The position numbers and the translations under genes are program-made. Below are positions 16,421 through 25,772 of a DNA stretch of 64,000 nt, piece after piece. The notes under the pieces were generated by a model. The model made no database searches. It was not told where the DNA came from and worked only from the letters and a program-made list of their open reading frames with translations. Source of the DNA: Bryobacteraceae bacterium (lineage in GTDB: Bacteria > Acidobacteriota > Terriglobia > Bryobacterales > Bryobacteraceae); contig JAHCHE010000014.1 in the NCBI GenBank assembly GCA_026129905.1, forward strand, positions 1 through 64,000, given 5' to 3'. Within the stretch, counting starts at the first letter, position 1. Each line of letters begins with the position of its first letter.

Positions 16421-18619
16421 CTACCGGACCCAGACGGCGCCCGCCTGCCGCCATCCCTCCAATCCGAAGTTCACCTCCACGTCGACCGGCTGCAATTGAT
16501 TTTGCGCCCCGGGGATGAATGTCTCCACCGTCACCAGGCCTGCCTCCCAGTCCGAGTCCGCGCCCGTTACGCGCGCCGGACTGGGGATTCCGCCGATACG
16601 GACAGCGATGGTCGCGCGCGCTCGGTGGCTGGTTGGAACGTGAAGCGTGATCGCGGCGCCAGGGGCTGCGGGGCGTTCGGCGGAGTTGATGGAGCCGTCC
16701 GCATGGAAAACCACCGCAGCCGGGTGCGGCGTCGATGCAGCGGCTGACGGCGGAGCGCTTCCCGAAGGCTGAAAGACCGCGTGCACATTCAGAGTGGCGG
16801 TCATCCGAACCGTCTCCGGGTTCCGATCCCCCGACAGGTCGCCGAGCCAGTAGCCGAACTCCCAACCGGGGTTCGGCACAGCCGTTACTTCCACGCTCGA
16901 ACCTGAAGGGAAACGCCATGGTGTCGCGTCGCTGGATGGAGAGGCGAAGACGCGGCCCCCGGGCGCGGGACTCACGATCCATCCCAATGTGTGTTCCCGC
17001 CGGAACGAAGCGGTCAGCGTCAGCGGCTCGCCGGTGGCGTCAATCGCCCGTTCTCCCGTGGAGCCATCTTCCCAGCCGGTGAAGACATACCAAGCGGTTG
17101 GGGCCCTCTGCTCGAGAGGGATCCGAAACGAGTAGCTCCGCCCGGGCGTGTTCGCAAAGTTCGCGGGCAGGAAAGCCGTCCCCGCAACGTCGCTGGATTC
17201 AACCTCCACCGCGGCGCCAACAATGTTGGATAGGATGCGGATCGGAGCACGGTCGGTGAACCTTGCCGTGTACTCGAGCCCCTCGAACATCGGCGTCAGC
17301 AACGGCTCCGATGAGAGACCAACCGTCCTCGACAGGCCGCCCGGCGATGCCCAGATGTAATCGGAGAGAATCGCCGGCGCCCAACGTTCGAGGAAATACC
17401 CGTCGCGGGGGACGGCGGACAGCTCGACGAAGCTTCGTAAGCGATAGAACCGATCGGCGGCTTGCGGATAAAGGCGTACCTCGCCGGAGTCCGCGGGTTC
17501 GCTTTTCAACGATAGCAGGTGGTGCGCCACGAAGTTCGCCGTATAGACCGTCACGTCCGGGCCGGCGGCGACGGTATGCGTGCGGGCGCCGCCGTCGCTC
17601 CAGCGGCCAAAAGAGTACCTGGCGCCGGGTCGAACCTGTTCCTCGACGTGCACCGAGTGCGTCTCACCTGGCGCCCAGTCGAACACGTGCGGGCTCGTGT
17701 AGGCAGCTCCATCGACGATCACCTGGAGACCTTCGGGATTCGTCGTGATGGTGGTCCGTGACGGCGCGGCGCCGTACAGCCGGCTAATGGCGTCAATGTC
17801 GCCGGCCGACAGCAGCGCCGAGTGATTGACAGGGATGCCGGGCGGAATCGTTTCGAAGTGCATCCGGAAGCCGCTCTGCTGCGTGGGATCGTAGTGCATG
17901 ATTGAGGCGTAGTCATACGGACCGAGGCCGGCGTTGGTGAGGTCGCCCAACGGGCCGTACGGCCCGAGATGCCCCGGCTGCTCCAGGCAGTAGTTGCAGA
18001 AGTCGACGGTGCGAACACGGATATACGCGTCGCGGTCGTGCCGGTGCTGTTCGTGAAGCAGACCGGCCGCATGACCGAGTTCATGGAGGATGGTCTGCAT
18101 CATGAGTCCGCGCGGCGCGTTTGGGTCTGCCAGCCTGGTGCTAAGAAAAAGCTCCTGGCGCCCGCCGGCCATCCCGATCCACGACGCCCCCAAAGCACCG
18201 GGATCGTCAAAGCGTCGAATCCATACCCAATTCTCTTCAGTCTGCCGGGCAACCAGCTTCAACGGAGCGCGGTCGTTCCAGTACCGTATCGCGTCGTCGA
18301 TTGCGTCCAGGCCGGACATCCCGGCCTCAATCTCGTACGGCATCACGGCGCCGGGCCACCGGCGGATCTGGTTCAGCACGGCGCGGGCTTCGCGTCCGCG
18401 AGCGGGGGCAGTGAGTTCCGCCGTCCTCCCGAGAATGATGTCGCCGTCCCCCATGGCGAGCCCGCCAAGGTCGCGGAACACCAGGAGACTGGCGTTGGTC
18501 CAAAGCGAGTGAATGTCAGGGTCCGAGGAGGCGCCGGGCATAACGCCGCTGCGCGAGCCAGGACCGGCGGCGCCGATCAGCGAAATGCACGCGATGAGGA
18601 GGAGAAGCGGTTTTTTCAT
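16421..18619 (-). CDS. Secreted astacin-like zinc protease with repeat and TIGR03437-like domains
   Basis: This 732-residue protein has a signal peptide (MKKPLLLLIACISLIGAAG). Its catalytic domain carries the full astacin zinc site HELGHAAGLLHEQHRHD and the Met-turn SIMHYDP, as in peptidase family M12A. Several beta-repeat units follow, each with a YxFxxWxDG core (YSFGRWSDG, YVFTGWEDG, WEFGYWLGD), resembling bacterial InlB-like repeats. The last about 100 residues resemble the TIGR03437 domain seen complete in the upstream gene. ATG 18619 lies 4 bases after the NHL gene stop, so the two are coupled. An extracellular peptidase is likely. Confidence 0.85.
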   Translation of the reverse strand: MKKPLLLLIACISLIGAAGPGSRSGVMPGASSDPDIHSLWTNASLLVFRDLGGLAMGDGDIILGRTAELTAPARGREARAVLNQIRRWPGAVMPYEIEAGMSGLDAIDDAIRYWNDRAPLKLVARQTEENWVWIRRFDDPGALGASWIGMAGGRQELFLSTRLADPNAPRGLMMQTILHELGHAAGLLHEQHRHDRDAYIRVRTVDFCNYCLEQPGHLGPYGPLGDLTNAGLGPYDYASIMHYDPTQQSGFRMHFETIPPGIPVNHSALLSAGDIDAISRLYGAAPSRTTITTNPEGLQVIVDGAAYTSPHVFDWAPGETHSVHVEEQVRPGARYSFGRWSDGGARTHTVAAGPDVTVYTANFVAHHLLSLKSEPADSGEVRLYPQAADRFYRLRSFVELSAVPRDGYFLERWAPAILSDYIWASPGGLSRTVGLSSEPLLTPMFEGLEYTARFTDRAPIRILSNIVGAAVEVESSDVAGTAFLPANFANTPGRSYSFRIPLEQRAPTAWYVFTGWEDGSTGERAIDATGEPLTLTASFRREHTLGWIVSPAPGGRVFASPSSDATPWRFPSGSSVEVTAVPNPGWEFGYWLGDLSGDRNPETVRMTATLNVHAVFQPSGSAPPSAAASTPHPAAVVFHADGSINSAERPAAPGAAITLHVPTSHRARATIAVRIGGIPSPARVTGADSDWEAGLVTVETFIPGAQNQLQPVDVEVNFGLEGWRQAGAVWVR

Positions 18620-18623
18620 TGGA

Positions 18624-21368
18624 TCACCGGATGGCGATGGTAACGCCCTGACGGCTAAAGCCATCGCCGACCAGCAGCTCGATGGGGACGGCGGCGCCGG
18701 GGAGGGTCTGCTCGGGAACGCGCGCGTTCACCTGGAAGAGGCCGGCGATTGCCGAGGGCGCCGCGCCGGCGTATTCGATTCGCGCCGACATCCCCCCGAT
18801 CCGCACAAACACCGGCAGCTTGGGCTCTCGCAGAACGGCGCCGGTAATCTCGCCTTCGTCTCCCGGCGGGTCCGTCTGGCCCTCGCCGGTGGCGTAGAGA
18901 GAGACGATCGATCCTCGCGCCGCGGGATTCTCCGGCGTGTTAAGAGAGCCGTCTTCGTTCAGGATCGCGCCGGGCCCCGCGCCGGACCCGTCCTGGGTGA
19001 ACAAACCAGGCAGGCTGTCGAACACGCGAAGCTCCACCGCCCGTGTCCTGGCGCCGCCGTATTCAATCTCCATCCGCGTGACGCTGTTTCCCGCCACGGC
19101 GTACGGCACGATCACGCTGACCTGCGCCGCCGAGGCGTAGACGATGGGCGCCGCCACGCCGTCGAACGTCACGCGGGTCCCTCCCACCGACGTACTCAGG
19201 CGGCCGGACGAGTCGATCTCGAGGGGAGCGAGTGCGGCCGGACCGAGAGTTGCGCCAAAGATGGTGACGATCTCGCCGGGCGCGACGCCGCCTCCTTCGT
19301 AGCTGGCGGCATTGACAACGCCCGCGGCGGAAGTCCGGGCAGGTGTGAGTCTGCGGATGCGGTGGTTGCCGCTGTCGACCACGTAGATGTTGCCGGTCGC
19401 GTCCGGGACCACCGCCGACGGCCGGCGCAGACCAGCCCGAACGGCCAGCCCGCCGTCACCCGAGTCGCCCGCTTCCCGCGTCCCGGCGATCACGCCAGCC
19501 AACCCTCCTGACGTGACGATGCGGACAATGTGGTTGAACGTGTCGGCGAGCAGAAGATCCTGACTCGGAGTGACAGCGACGCCCCAGGGCGCACGCAGCC
19601 CATCGGATGCGACGATCTCGAAGTACAGCCAGACGGACTCCGGAAGATGCAGCCAATTGAGTGCGCCTGCGGGCGTGATCCTCCCGATTCGCCACACGAA
19701 CGAGTCTGCCAGGTACAGGTTCCCGCTGGAATCGAGCGCCAGGCCGCGTGGATCTCCCACCTGCGAACTCGCAGCCTGACCGGCGTTGCCGGAGAATCCA
19801 GGGATGCCCGTCCCCGCGATCGTGACGATGGCGCCGTCGCGAGAGATTCTGCGGATGCGCGCGTTGCCGCTGTCGGAGATGTAGATTGAGCCCTCGCCAT
19901 CGACGGCCAAGCCGCGCGGGGCGTTCAGTTGCGCTGCTGCCGCCGGCCCGCCATCGCCGGAAAAACCCGAGGCGCCGGTTCCGGCGATCGTCGAGATCGT
20001 CCCGCCGCGAACCAGGCGAACGCGGTGGTTGAGCGTGTCGGCGATCAGGACATTGCCGTCGTTGTCGACCGCCACGTCCTCCGGGTAGTAGAGTTGGTCC
20101 CGGGTCCCGTCGCCGGCGACCGTGGAGACCCGGCCGTCCGGAGAGATCTTGCGGATGCGGTGATTGTTGCGATCCGCGACGTAGAGGGCGCCCGCGGCAT
20201 CAATCGCGGCGCCGCGCGGGTCGAAGAATTCGGCTTCCGCAGCCGGCTGGTTTTCGAGGACGGATCGGCTTCTCCCGGCAATGGTTCGGATAGCGCCGGA
20301 CGCCGCGACCTCTCGGATGCGGTTGTTCTCCGTGTCGGCGATAAGGAGGCGGCCGGAGGCGTCCGCGGCCACGGCGTGCGGAATCTGGAGGCTGGCGGCG
20401 GTGGCTGGTCCCCCGTCTCCACCAAAGCCGAACGACCCTCCACCGGCCACTGTCTGGATAACGCCATCCTGAATCGACCGTATGCGCTGGTTACAGGTGT
20501 CGGCAATCAGCAGCGAGCCATCGGCGAGCGCCCACACCCCGGAGGGACAGGCAACCGCGGCCTGGGCCGCGGCGCCCCCGTCGCCGCCAAACGCGAAAGC
20601 TCCCGTGCCCGCGACGGTCGTAACAGCGCCAGCCGCCGAAACCTGGCGGATTCGATTGTTGCCGGTGTCGGCGATGTACAACGTCTCCCCGGCCCCCACA
20701 GCGACGCCGCGCGGAGCTTGCAGCATCGCTTGCGCCGCGGGGCCGTCCAGGAACCCCGGTTGGCCCGCGCCGGCGACGGTGGCGATCGTCCCGCCGGGAG
20801 TGACCCTCCGGATCCGATGGTTGCCCGTGTCGGCGATCAACAGGTTCCCCGACGCATCCAGGACGACACCCCACGGAAAGCTAAGTGATGCCTGCGTCGC
20901 CGGGCCTCCGTCTCCTCCGAAGCCTTGTCGGCCCGACCCGGCCACCGTCTGAATCACCCCGTCCGGCGACACCCGGCGAATCCGATGATTGTCCGTATCG
21001 GCAATGTAGACGTTGCCGGCCGCGTCGGCGGCCAGGCCTATCGGGAAGAACAGGCGCGCCGAGGTTGCCGCTCCGCCGTCATTCAGATAGCCCGGCTCGC
21101 CGGAGCCTGCAAGGGCGAAAACCCGTCCGTCCGCGGCGACGCGCCACACGCGGTGGTTTTCCGTATCGCTTACGTAGACGGCGCCGTCCGGTCCGGGAGC
21201 GACGCCTTTCGGAAAATGGAGAAGCACCGACGCCGCTGGGGAACCATCCGGGACAACGGGACTCTTCCCCGCGAAGGGGTCGATGTCATACGTCTGCGCT
21301 CCGGCGAACGTTCCGCACGTCAGTACGCTCCAACAGGCGAGGGCCCGGAAAAGCGTGGAGTTCAACAT
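18624..21368 (-). CDS. Secreted NHL-repeat beta-propeller protein with TIGR03437 C-terminus
   Basis: This is a 914-residue protein with a signal peptide (MLNSTLFRALACWSVLTCGTFAGAQ), then about eleven NHL repeats, each with a variant of GxxxxxYIADTxNHRIRRV and a following TVAGxGxxGFxGDGGPA spacer. These build one or two beta-propellers for protein or ligand binding. The C-terminal 230 residues are a TIGR03437 domain (GGVAPGEIVTIFGATLGP, YGGARTRAVELRVFDSLPGLF). I start at ATG 21368; GGAGG precedes it, though closely. It forms a unit with the astacin-like gene, suggesting both act outside the cell. Confidence 0.88.
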   Translation of the reverse strand: MLNSTLFRALACWSVLTCGTFAGAQTYDIDPFAGKSPVVPDGSPAASVLLHFPKGVAPGPDGAVYVSDTENHRVWRVAADGRVFALAGSGEPGYLNDGGAATSARLFFPIGLAADAAGNVYIADTDNHRIRRVSPDGVIQTVAGSGRQGFGGDGGPATQASLSFPWGVVLDASGNLLIADTGNHRIRRVTPGGTIATVAGAGQPGFLDGPAAQAMLQAPRGVAVGAGETLYIADTGNNRIRQVSAAGAVTTVAGTGAFAFGGDGGAAAQAAVACPSGVWALADGSLLIADTCNQRIRSIQDGVIQTVAGGGSFGFGGDGGPATAASLQIPHAVAADASGRLLIADTENNRIREVAASGAIRTIAGRSRSVLENQPAAEAEFFDPRGAAIDAAGALYVADRNNHRIRKISPDGRVSTVAGDGTRDQLYYPEDVAVDNDGNVLIADTLNHRVRLVRGGTISTIAGTGASGFSGDGGPAAAAQLNAPRGLAVDGEGSIYISDSGNARIRRISRDGAIVTIAGTGIPGFSGNAGQAASSQVGDPRGLALDSSGNLYLADSFVWRIGRITPAGALNWLHLPESVWLYFEIVASDGLRAPWGVAVTPSQDLLLADTFNHIVRIVTSGGLAGVIAGTREAGDSGDGGLAVRAGLRRPSAVVPDATGNIYVVDSGNHRIRRLTPARTSAAGVVNAASYEGGGVAPGEIVTIFGATLGPAALAPLEIDSSGRLSTSVGGTRVTFDGVAAPIVYASAAQVSVIVPYAVAGNSVTRMEIEYGGARTRAVELRVFDSLPGLFTQDGSGAGPGAILNEDGSLNTPENPAARGSIVSLYATGEGQTDPPGDEGEITGAVLREPKLPVFVRIGGMSARIEYAGAAPSAIAGLFQVNARVPEQTLPGAAVPIELLVGDGFSRQGVTIAIR

Positions 21369-21711
21369 CCCCTCCGGCAGTCTGGTTTGAGGGCGCGCCG
21401 GCACCGCAGTGCACTGCGGACGCCCGGAAATTGGATTACCACCAGCCTATCACGCACGGCGCGGGCTGGACCCGCGCCGGCGAGGTAATGCGCAAAAGGC
21501 AAGGAGGCGATCGCTAAAGTACAAAAATCGCCTCTTCCGCTATACGGCAAGTGGACCTTCGAAGACGTCGGATAAGGCAGGCGTTGCGGGCGCCGGCTTA
21601 TTGCGCCGCGGATCCCGGAGCGATGGCGTCCCGTTCCTCCTCAGCGGTGAACCCGAAACGCGCGGCAAAGTCAGCGTCGCCCCGCCGCGCGCCAAGGTCA
21701 GCAGCGCTCGA
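21369..21711. other. Gap upstream of the NHL gene, possible gene remnant
   Basis: No convincing gene is seen. On the minus strand, in the same frame as the small gene ending at 21712 and directly after its stop, codons read ADFAARFGFTAEEERDAI before a TAA near 21600. This is protein-like but has no start, so it may be a decayed 3' extension. Confidence 0.3.
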
Positions 21712-21912
21712 TTAAGCCAGCCCCGGCATATTGTGCCGGCGGAAGGCCCCGGCTAGTGCCACCCGCAGCGCCGCGCCGTTGGGTTGCTCGAAAGCCTGGC
21801 GGTAGTCCTCCAGTATCCGTATCAAGCTATCGACGGCCACTCGCCGCAAATAAAGCTGTTCCAAATGCCGTTCGAGTTCTTGGATCGTAGGGGAGGGGTA
21901 AGTAGTTCGCAT
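21712..21912 (-). CDS. Small hypothetical protein
   Basis: A 66-residue, mostly helical protein (TIQELERHLEQLYLRRVAVDSLIRILEDY) with alternating charged and hydrophobic residues that could form a coiled coil or dimer. No family is recognised. Upstream on the minus strand is an AT-rich stretch with an AGTAC-N5-GTACT palindrome (about 21928-21942) and TATAGT, which could be a regulated promoter. No good ribosome binding site is visible. It may be an antitoxin-like or orphan fragment. Confidence 0.4.
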   Translation of the reverse strand: MRTTYPSPTIQELERHLEQLYLRRVAVDSLIRILEDYRQAFEQPNGAALRVALAGAFRRHNMPGLA

Positions 21913-22009
21913 GGGAGCATATTAGCAGTACTATACGTACTAGTAAATGGCGTTGGTAAGCTCTTTTGCGGGTAGCTGCTTGTCCCCGATGCGGGCACTC
22001 TTTGAGCGG

Positions 22010-22045
22010 CGGACAATCCGTCCGGCATCCCGGACAGAGCGTCCG
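22010..22045. promoter_or_regulatory. Tandem palindromes, site pair 1 (putative activator sites)
   Basis: CGGACA-ATC-CGTCCG (22010-22024) and CGGACA-GAG-CGTCCG (22031-22045) each differ by one base from the perfect form CGGACA-N3-TGTCCG found at 25625-25670. They are 21 bp apart (two helical turns). The proximal copy ends 64 bases before the GG of the sigma54-like element at 22109. Confidence 0.6.
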
Positions 22046-22108
22046 GAGGCCGGCGCGCTCCCAGCGCGCCGCCTCTGTCAGTTCAGTGGTTTACATCCCG
22101 GTATGCCG

Positions 22109-22123
22109 TGGCCCGCCACGTGC
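22109..22123 (+). promoter_or_regulatory. Putative sigma54 promoter of the first subtilase operon
   Basis: TGGCCCG-N4-GTGC matches the -24/-12 consensus TGGCACG-N4-TTGC at 9 of 11 positions with the required GG-N10-GC spacing. The predicted start of transcription is near 22135 and the ATG at 22153. Confidence 0.45.
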
Positions 22124-22152
22124 CATGTTCCAGCCGGAGAAAGACGTTGCCC

Positions 22153-23754
22153 ATGAAACGCATGTTCCTTTTGGTTGCCTTGCTGGCGTCCGTCGCCGTG
22201 GCGTACGCCGGGCCAAGAAAGCTCTCGCGCGATCTGGAACGGGCCGATCCCGCTCGGCAGGTGGATGTCATCATCCAGTTCAAGGGCGCCCCGGGCGAGA
22301 AGCAGAAGGACAAAGTAAAGAAACGCAGGGGCGCCTTCAAGAAAGACCTGAACGTCATCAAGGCCGGAGTCTACACGGTGCCGGCCAGCGAACTGGACGG
22401 CCTCGCCGACGACCCCGACGTCGCCTACATCTCGCCGAACCGCGAGGTCCGTCCCACAATGGATGTTTCCCGGCCGGCCCTCGGAGGCGACTTGGCGGCC
22501 AGGTACGGCTATACCGGCGCCGGCATTGGCGTCGCAGTGGTCGATTCGGGCATTTCCATGGTGTCCGACTTGTACAGGCAGGTGGTGTACAGCGAATCCT
22601 TCATCGGTCTCAGCGCAAATGAGGTCTATGGCCACGGCACGCACGTCGCCGGGATCATCGCCGGGACCGGGGCCGGTTCGTATGGCAAATACCGGGGCCT
22701 TGCCCCGGGAGTGAAGCTTGTGAATCTCCGCGTGCTTGACGACGACGGAGTCGGTACCGACGCCGCGCTGATCGGCGCCATCAGCCGGGCCATTGAACTG
22801 AAGAGCCGGTACAACATTCGCGTCCTCAACCTTTCCGTTGGCCGGCCGGTCTACGAAAGCTATCTCGACGATCCTCTCTGCCAAGCGGTGGAGCAAGCCT
22901 GGCAGGCCGGCATCGTCGTGGTCGTGGCGGCCGGCAACTTGGGCCGGGAGAACCCGTCCGGGAACCAGGGCTACGGCACGATCACTTCTCCGGGTAACGA
23001 CCCGCTGGTGATCACGGTTGGCGCAATGAAGACAGGACGGACGCCCGCCCGCGGCGATGACGTCATCGCCAGTTACAGTTCCAAGGGACCAACGGCAATC
23101 GATCGCATCCTGAAGCCCGACCTCGTGGCGCCCGGCAACCGCGTGATTTCCGTCGGGGCCAAGGGCGACAGCAAACTCGAGCAGCGGTATCCGCAGAACA
23201 AAGTGGGCTTGCTGTATTTCGAGCTGAGCGGCTCCAGCATGGCTACGCCCATGGTCAGCGCCGCCGCGGCGATGCTGCTGGAAAAGAACCCGTTCCTCAC
23301 GCCGGACCAGGTAAAGGCGCGGCTGATGAGAACCGCGTCGAAATCCTTCCCCGCCTCCACCGTGGCCACCGATCCAGCGACGGGGGCGACCTACGTGAGC
23401 TACCACGACATCTTCACTGTTGGCGCCGGATATCTGGACATCACCGCCGCCCTGGTTGACTCGACCACGGTTCGCGGTACAGCGGTTTCACCTGCGGTCA
23501 CCTTCGACCCTGTCACCAACACGGTTTCCCTGCTTCAGGCGAGCGGCGTGGTTTGGGGGACGGGCGTAGTCTGGGGCACGGGCGTCGTCTGGGGGACCAA
23601 CGTGGTCTCCGGAACCGGCGTCTGCTGGGGCACGGGCGTCGTCTGGGGTACTGGCGGCGATCCCGCCGGAACCGGGGTGATCTGGGGCACGGGCATCGTC
23701 TGGGGCACGGATGCGGTACGAGCCGAGAACATCCGGATGAATGGCGAGAAGTAA
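22153..23754 (+). CDS. Secreted subtilase (S8) with VVWGTG-repeat tail, paralogue 1
   Basis: This is a 533-residue serine protease. A signal peptide (MKRMFLLVALLASVAVAYAG) is followed by an I9-like propeptide (DVIIQFKGAPGEKQKDKVKK through VAYISPNREV) and the S8 domain. The triad is Asp131 (GVAVVDSG), His161 (GHGTHVAG) and Ser362 (GSSMATPM), all intact. After about residue 460 the chain becomes a string of WGTG hexapeptides (GVVWGTG and variants, one with NPE-like GGDPAGTG insert) and ends IRMNGEK. ATG 22153 is the start matching the signal peptide; GGAGA lies 12 bases upstream. The next paralogue begins 17 bases after its stop. Confidence 0.93.
   Translation: MKRMFLLVALLASVAVAYAGPRKLSRDLERADPARQVDVIIQFKGAPGEKQKDKVKKRRGAFKKDLNVIKAGVYTVPASELDGLADDPDVAYISPNREVRPTMDVSRPALGGDLAARYGYTGAGIGVAVVDSGISMVSDLYRQVVYSESFIGLSANEVYGHGTHVAGIIAGTGAGSYGKYRGLAPGVKLVNLRVLDDDGVGTDAALIGAISRAIELKSRYNIRVLNLSVGRPVYESYLDDPLCQAVEQAWQAGIVVVVAAGNLGRENPSGNQGYGTITSPGNDPLVITVGAMKTGRTPARGDDVIASYSSKGPTAIDRILKPDLVAPGNRVISVGAKGDSKLEQRYPQNKVGLLYFELSGSSMATPMVSAAAAMLLEKNPFLTPDQVKARLMRTASKSFPASTVATDPATGATYVSYHDIFTVGAGYLDITAALVDSTTVRGTAVSPAVTFDPVTNTVSLLQASGVVWGTGVVWGTGVVWGTNVVSGTGVCWGTGVVWGTGGDPAGTGVIWGTGIVWGTDAVRAENIRMNGEK
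23547..23733 (+). repeat. 18-bp repeats coding the WGTG tail of subtilase 1
   Basis: About nine diverged copies of a unit coding G-V-V-W-G-T (for example GGCGTCGTCTGGGGGACC) are seen in frame, with variants SGTG, CWGTG and a GGDPAGTG spacer. They are part of the gene, not a CRISPR or intergenic repeat. Confidence 0.85.
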
Positions 23755-23771
23755 GCGCCAGAGGACTTACC

Positions 23772-25514
23772 ATGACGCCGGACTGCACATTGATACCAAC
23801 TACGATGTCGAAGATTCAGACTGCGCTCCTCGTTGTGTGCCTGGCCGTCCTCATTCCCGCTCAGGCGCAGGCCAAGCCTCGAAAAGTGGCCCGCGACTTC
23901 GACCGGGTCGCGCCCGGCGCCACGGTCGACGTCATCGTGCAATTCACGGTGGCGCCGCCGGACCGTCAGCGGCACAAAATCGAGAGGCGGGGCGGCCGCC
24001 ACAAGCGCTCGCTTCCCCTGATTCGCGCGGGGGTATATTCGCTGTCCTTATCGGAAGTGAAGATTTTGAGCAACGATCCGGACATCGCTTATATCTCGCC
24101 GGACCGGCCTGTAATGGCGTCGCTGGACTACGCACATCCGGCGGTCGGCGCCGGCATAGCCCGCTCCTATGGCTGGACCGGCAATGGCATCGGCGTGGCC
24201 GTCATCGACAGCGGCATTCTGGCGGTGTCCGATCTGGAGGGTACAAATCACGCCAAGAGCCAGGTCGTCTATTCCGAAAGCTTCGTCGGATCAAGCGCCC
24301 AGGATGCTTACGGTCATGGAACTCATGTGGCCGGCATTCTGGCCGGCAACGGAAAGAAATCGACGGGTCCGGCGCACACCAGAACATTCCTGGGGGTCGC
24401 GCCGGATGTGAAACTGCTCAACCTCAAGGTACTCGATGACCACGGCGCCGGGACCGACAGCGCCGTCATTGCCGCTATCGAACGGGCCATCCAGCTCAAA
24501 GAGGCCTACAACATCCGAGTCATGAACCTTTCGCTGGGCCGTCCGGTATTCGAAAGCTACGCTGTCGATCCCCTTTGCCAGGCCGTCGAACGCGCCTGGA
24601 AGGCCGGCATCGTCGTTGTCGTCGCCGCCGGAAATTGGGGAAGAGACAACTCCGCCGGCAACGACGGTTACGCTACGATCGCTTCGCCCGGCAACGACCC
24701 CTACGTGATCACCGTCGGCGCAATGAAGACCATGGGCTCCGCCTCTCGCGAGGACGACCAGATCGCCACGTACAGTTCCAAGGGGCCAACCGCGATCGAC
24801 CACTACTTGAAGCCCGACCTCGTGGCCCCCGGCAACCGGATCGTCTCGCTCACCGAGGCCGTCACCGCGTTATACAGGCAGTCCAGCGCCAACCTTGTGC
24901 CTTTGTCGTATTACAACCGGGGCGGCGGCGCGGGCTATTCTCCCAAGTATTTTCGGCTTAGCGGCACCAGCATGGCGGCGCCGATGGTGAGCGGCGCCGC
25001 GGCTCTCCTGCTCGAGAAGCAACCATCCCTTACGCCCGATGGCGTAAAGGCGCGGCTCATGCGTTCGGCCGCCAAGACATTCCCCGCCCAAAGCGTCACA
25101 ACGGATCCGGCCACTGGCGAGACCTTCACCAGCCAGTACGACGTCTTCACCGCCGGCGCGGGCTATCTCGACATTTGGGCAGCCCTAAACGACACCGAAA
25201 CGTCAACAGGGGCCGCCCTCTCCCCAAGGGCTGCCTACGAGGAGGCGTCCGGAACTGTGCGCCTGCTTTGCGACTCCGGCGCCGCCTGGGGAAGCGACGC
25301 CGTTTGGGGGACGTGCGCCACCGGCGCCGTCTGGGGCACAGACGTGTTCCTGTCGGGTACCGGCGCCGTTCGGGGGACCGGAGCGGTCTGGGGAACCCAG
25401 TCCGCCACCGGTTTTGGCGCGGTCTGGGGAACAGGGGCCGTCTGGGGCAGCGGCGCGGTTTGGGGCACGAACTCTCTGCAGGGGTTGGCCATCAGTCTGA
25501 ACGGCGAGAACTGA
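23772..25514 (+). CDS. Secreted subtilase (S8) with WGTG-type tail, paralogue 2
   Basis: This is a 580-residue protease with the same plan as paralogue 1. The signal region is KIQTALLVVCLAVLIPAQAQA, the I9-like propeptide runs from DVIVQFTVAPPDRQ to IAYISPDRPV, and the S8 domain has Asp146 (VAVIDSG), His182 (GHGTHVAG) and Ser400 (GTSMAAPM). The tail is more diverged: AVWGT, AAWGS and AVRGT units with Cys-containing and SATGFG spacers, ending ISLNGEN. GAGG stands 7 bases before ATG 23772; an ATG at 23805 is the alternative. It is co-transcribed with paralogue 1. Confidence 0.92.
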   Translation: MTPDCTLIPTTMSKIQTALLVVCLAVLIPAQAQAKPRKVARDFDRVAPGATVDVIVQFTVAPPDRQRHKIERRGGRHKRSLPLIRAGVYSLSLSEVKILSNDPDIAYISPDRPVMASLDYAHPAVGAGIARSYGWTGNGIGVAVIDSGILAVSDLEGTNHAKSQVVYSESFVGSSAQDAYGHGTHVAGILAGNGKKSTGPAHTRTFLGVAPDVKLLNLKVLDDHGAGTDSAVIAAIERAIQLKEAYNIRVMNLSLGRPVFESYAVDPLCQAVERAWKAGIVVVVAAGNWGRDNSAGNDGYATIASPGNDPYVITVGAMKTMGSASREDDQIATYSSKGPTAIDHYLKPDLVAPGNRIVSLTEAVTALYRQSSANLVPLSYYNRGGGAGYSPKYFRLSGTSMAAPMVSGAAALLLEKQPSLTPDGVKARLMRSAAKTFPAQSVTTDPATGETFTSQYDVFTAGAGYLDIWAALNDTETSTGAALSPRAAYEEASGTVRLLCDSGAAWGSDAVWGTCATGAVWGTDVFLSGTGAVRGTGAVWGTQSATGFGAVWGTGAVWGSGAVWGTNSLQGLAISLNGEN

Positions 25515-25624
25515 AGCGGAACGGAAGTTGCAAGCGACCCGCGGCCGTCCGGGGATTACTTCTCCGGGTCGGCCGCGATCCATTTCTATACAACGCTCGC
25601 GGGCGGCGCCGATCCGTCCCCCTC

Positions 25625-25670
25625 CGGACACGATGTCCGCCCGCTTGCAGACCTTCGGACACAATGTCCG
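25625..25670. promoter_or_regulatory. Tandem perfect palindromes, site pair 2 (putative activator sites)
   Basis: CGGACA-CGA-TGTCCG (25625-25639) and CGGACA-CAA-TGTCCG (25656-25670) are perfect inverted repeats 31 bp apart, close to three helical turns. They lie in the 258-bp gap before the HD-GYP gene, 62 bases upstream of the GG of the element at 25732. The rest of the gap shows no coding signal. Confidence 0.75.
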
Positions 25671-25731
25671 CTCGCAGCCTGAAAGGCACGGTTTTCTAGT
25701 TGAAACTAAAGAGTTTTGGACAACAAACGAT

Positions 25732-25746
25732 CGGCCCTCGGCTTGC
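25732..25746 (+). promoter_or_regulatory. Putative sigma54 promoter of the HD-GYP/GGDEF gene
   Basis: CGGCCCT-N4-TTGC keeps GG-N10-GC and TTGC but matches the full consensus at only 8 of 11 positions. The AAGGAG site and ATG 25773 follow at the same distance as in the first subtilase operon. Confidence 0.35.
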
Positions 25747-25772
25747 CTGAACCAGGAAGGAGCTTATCCGGC

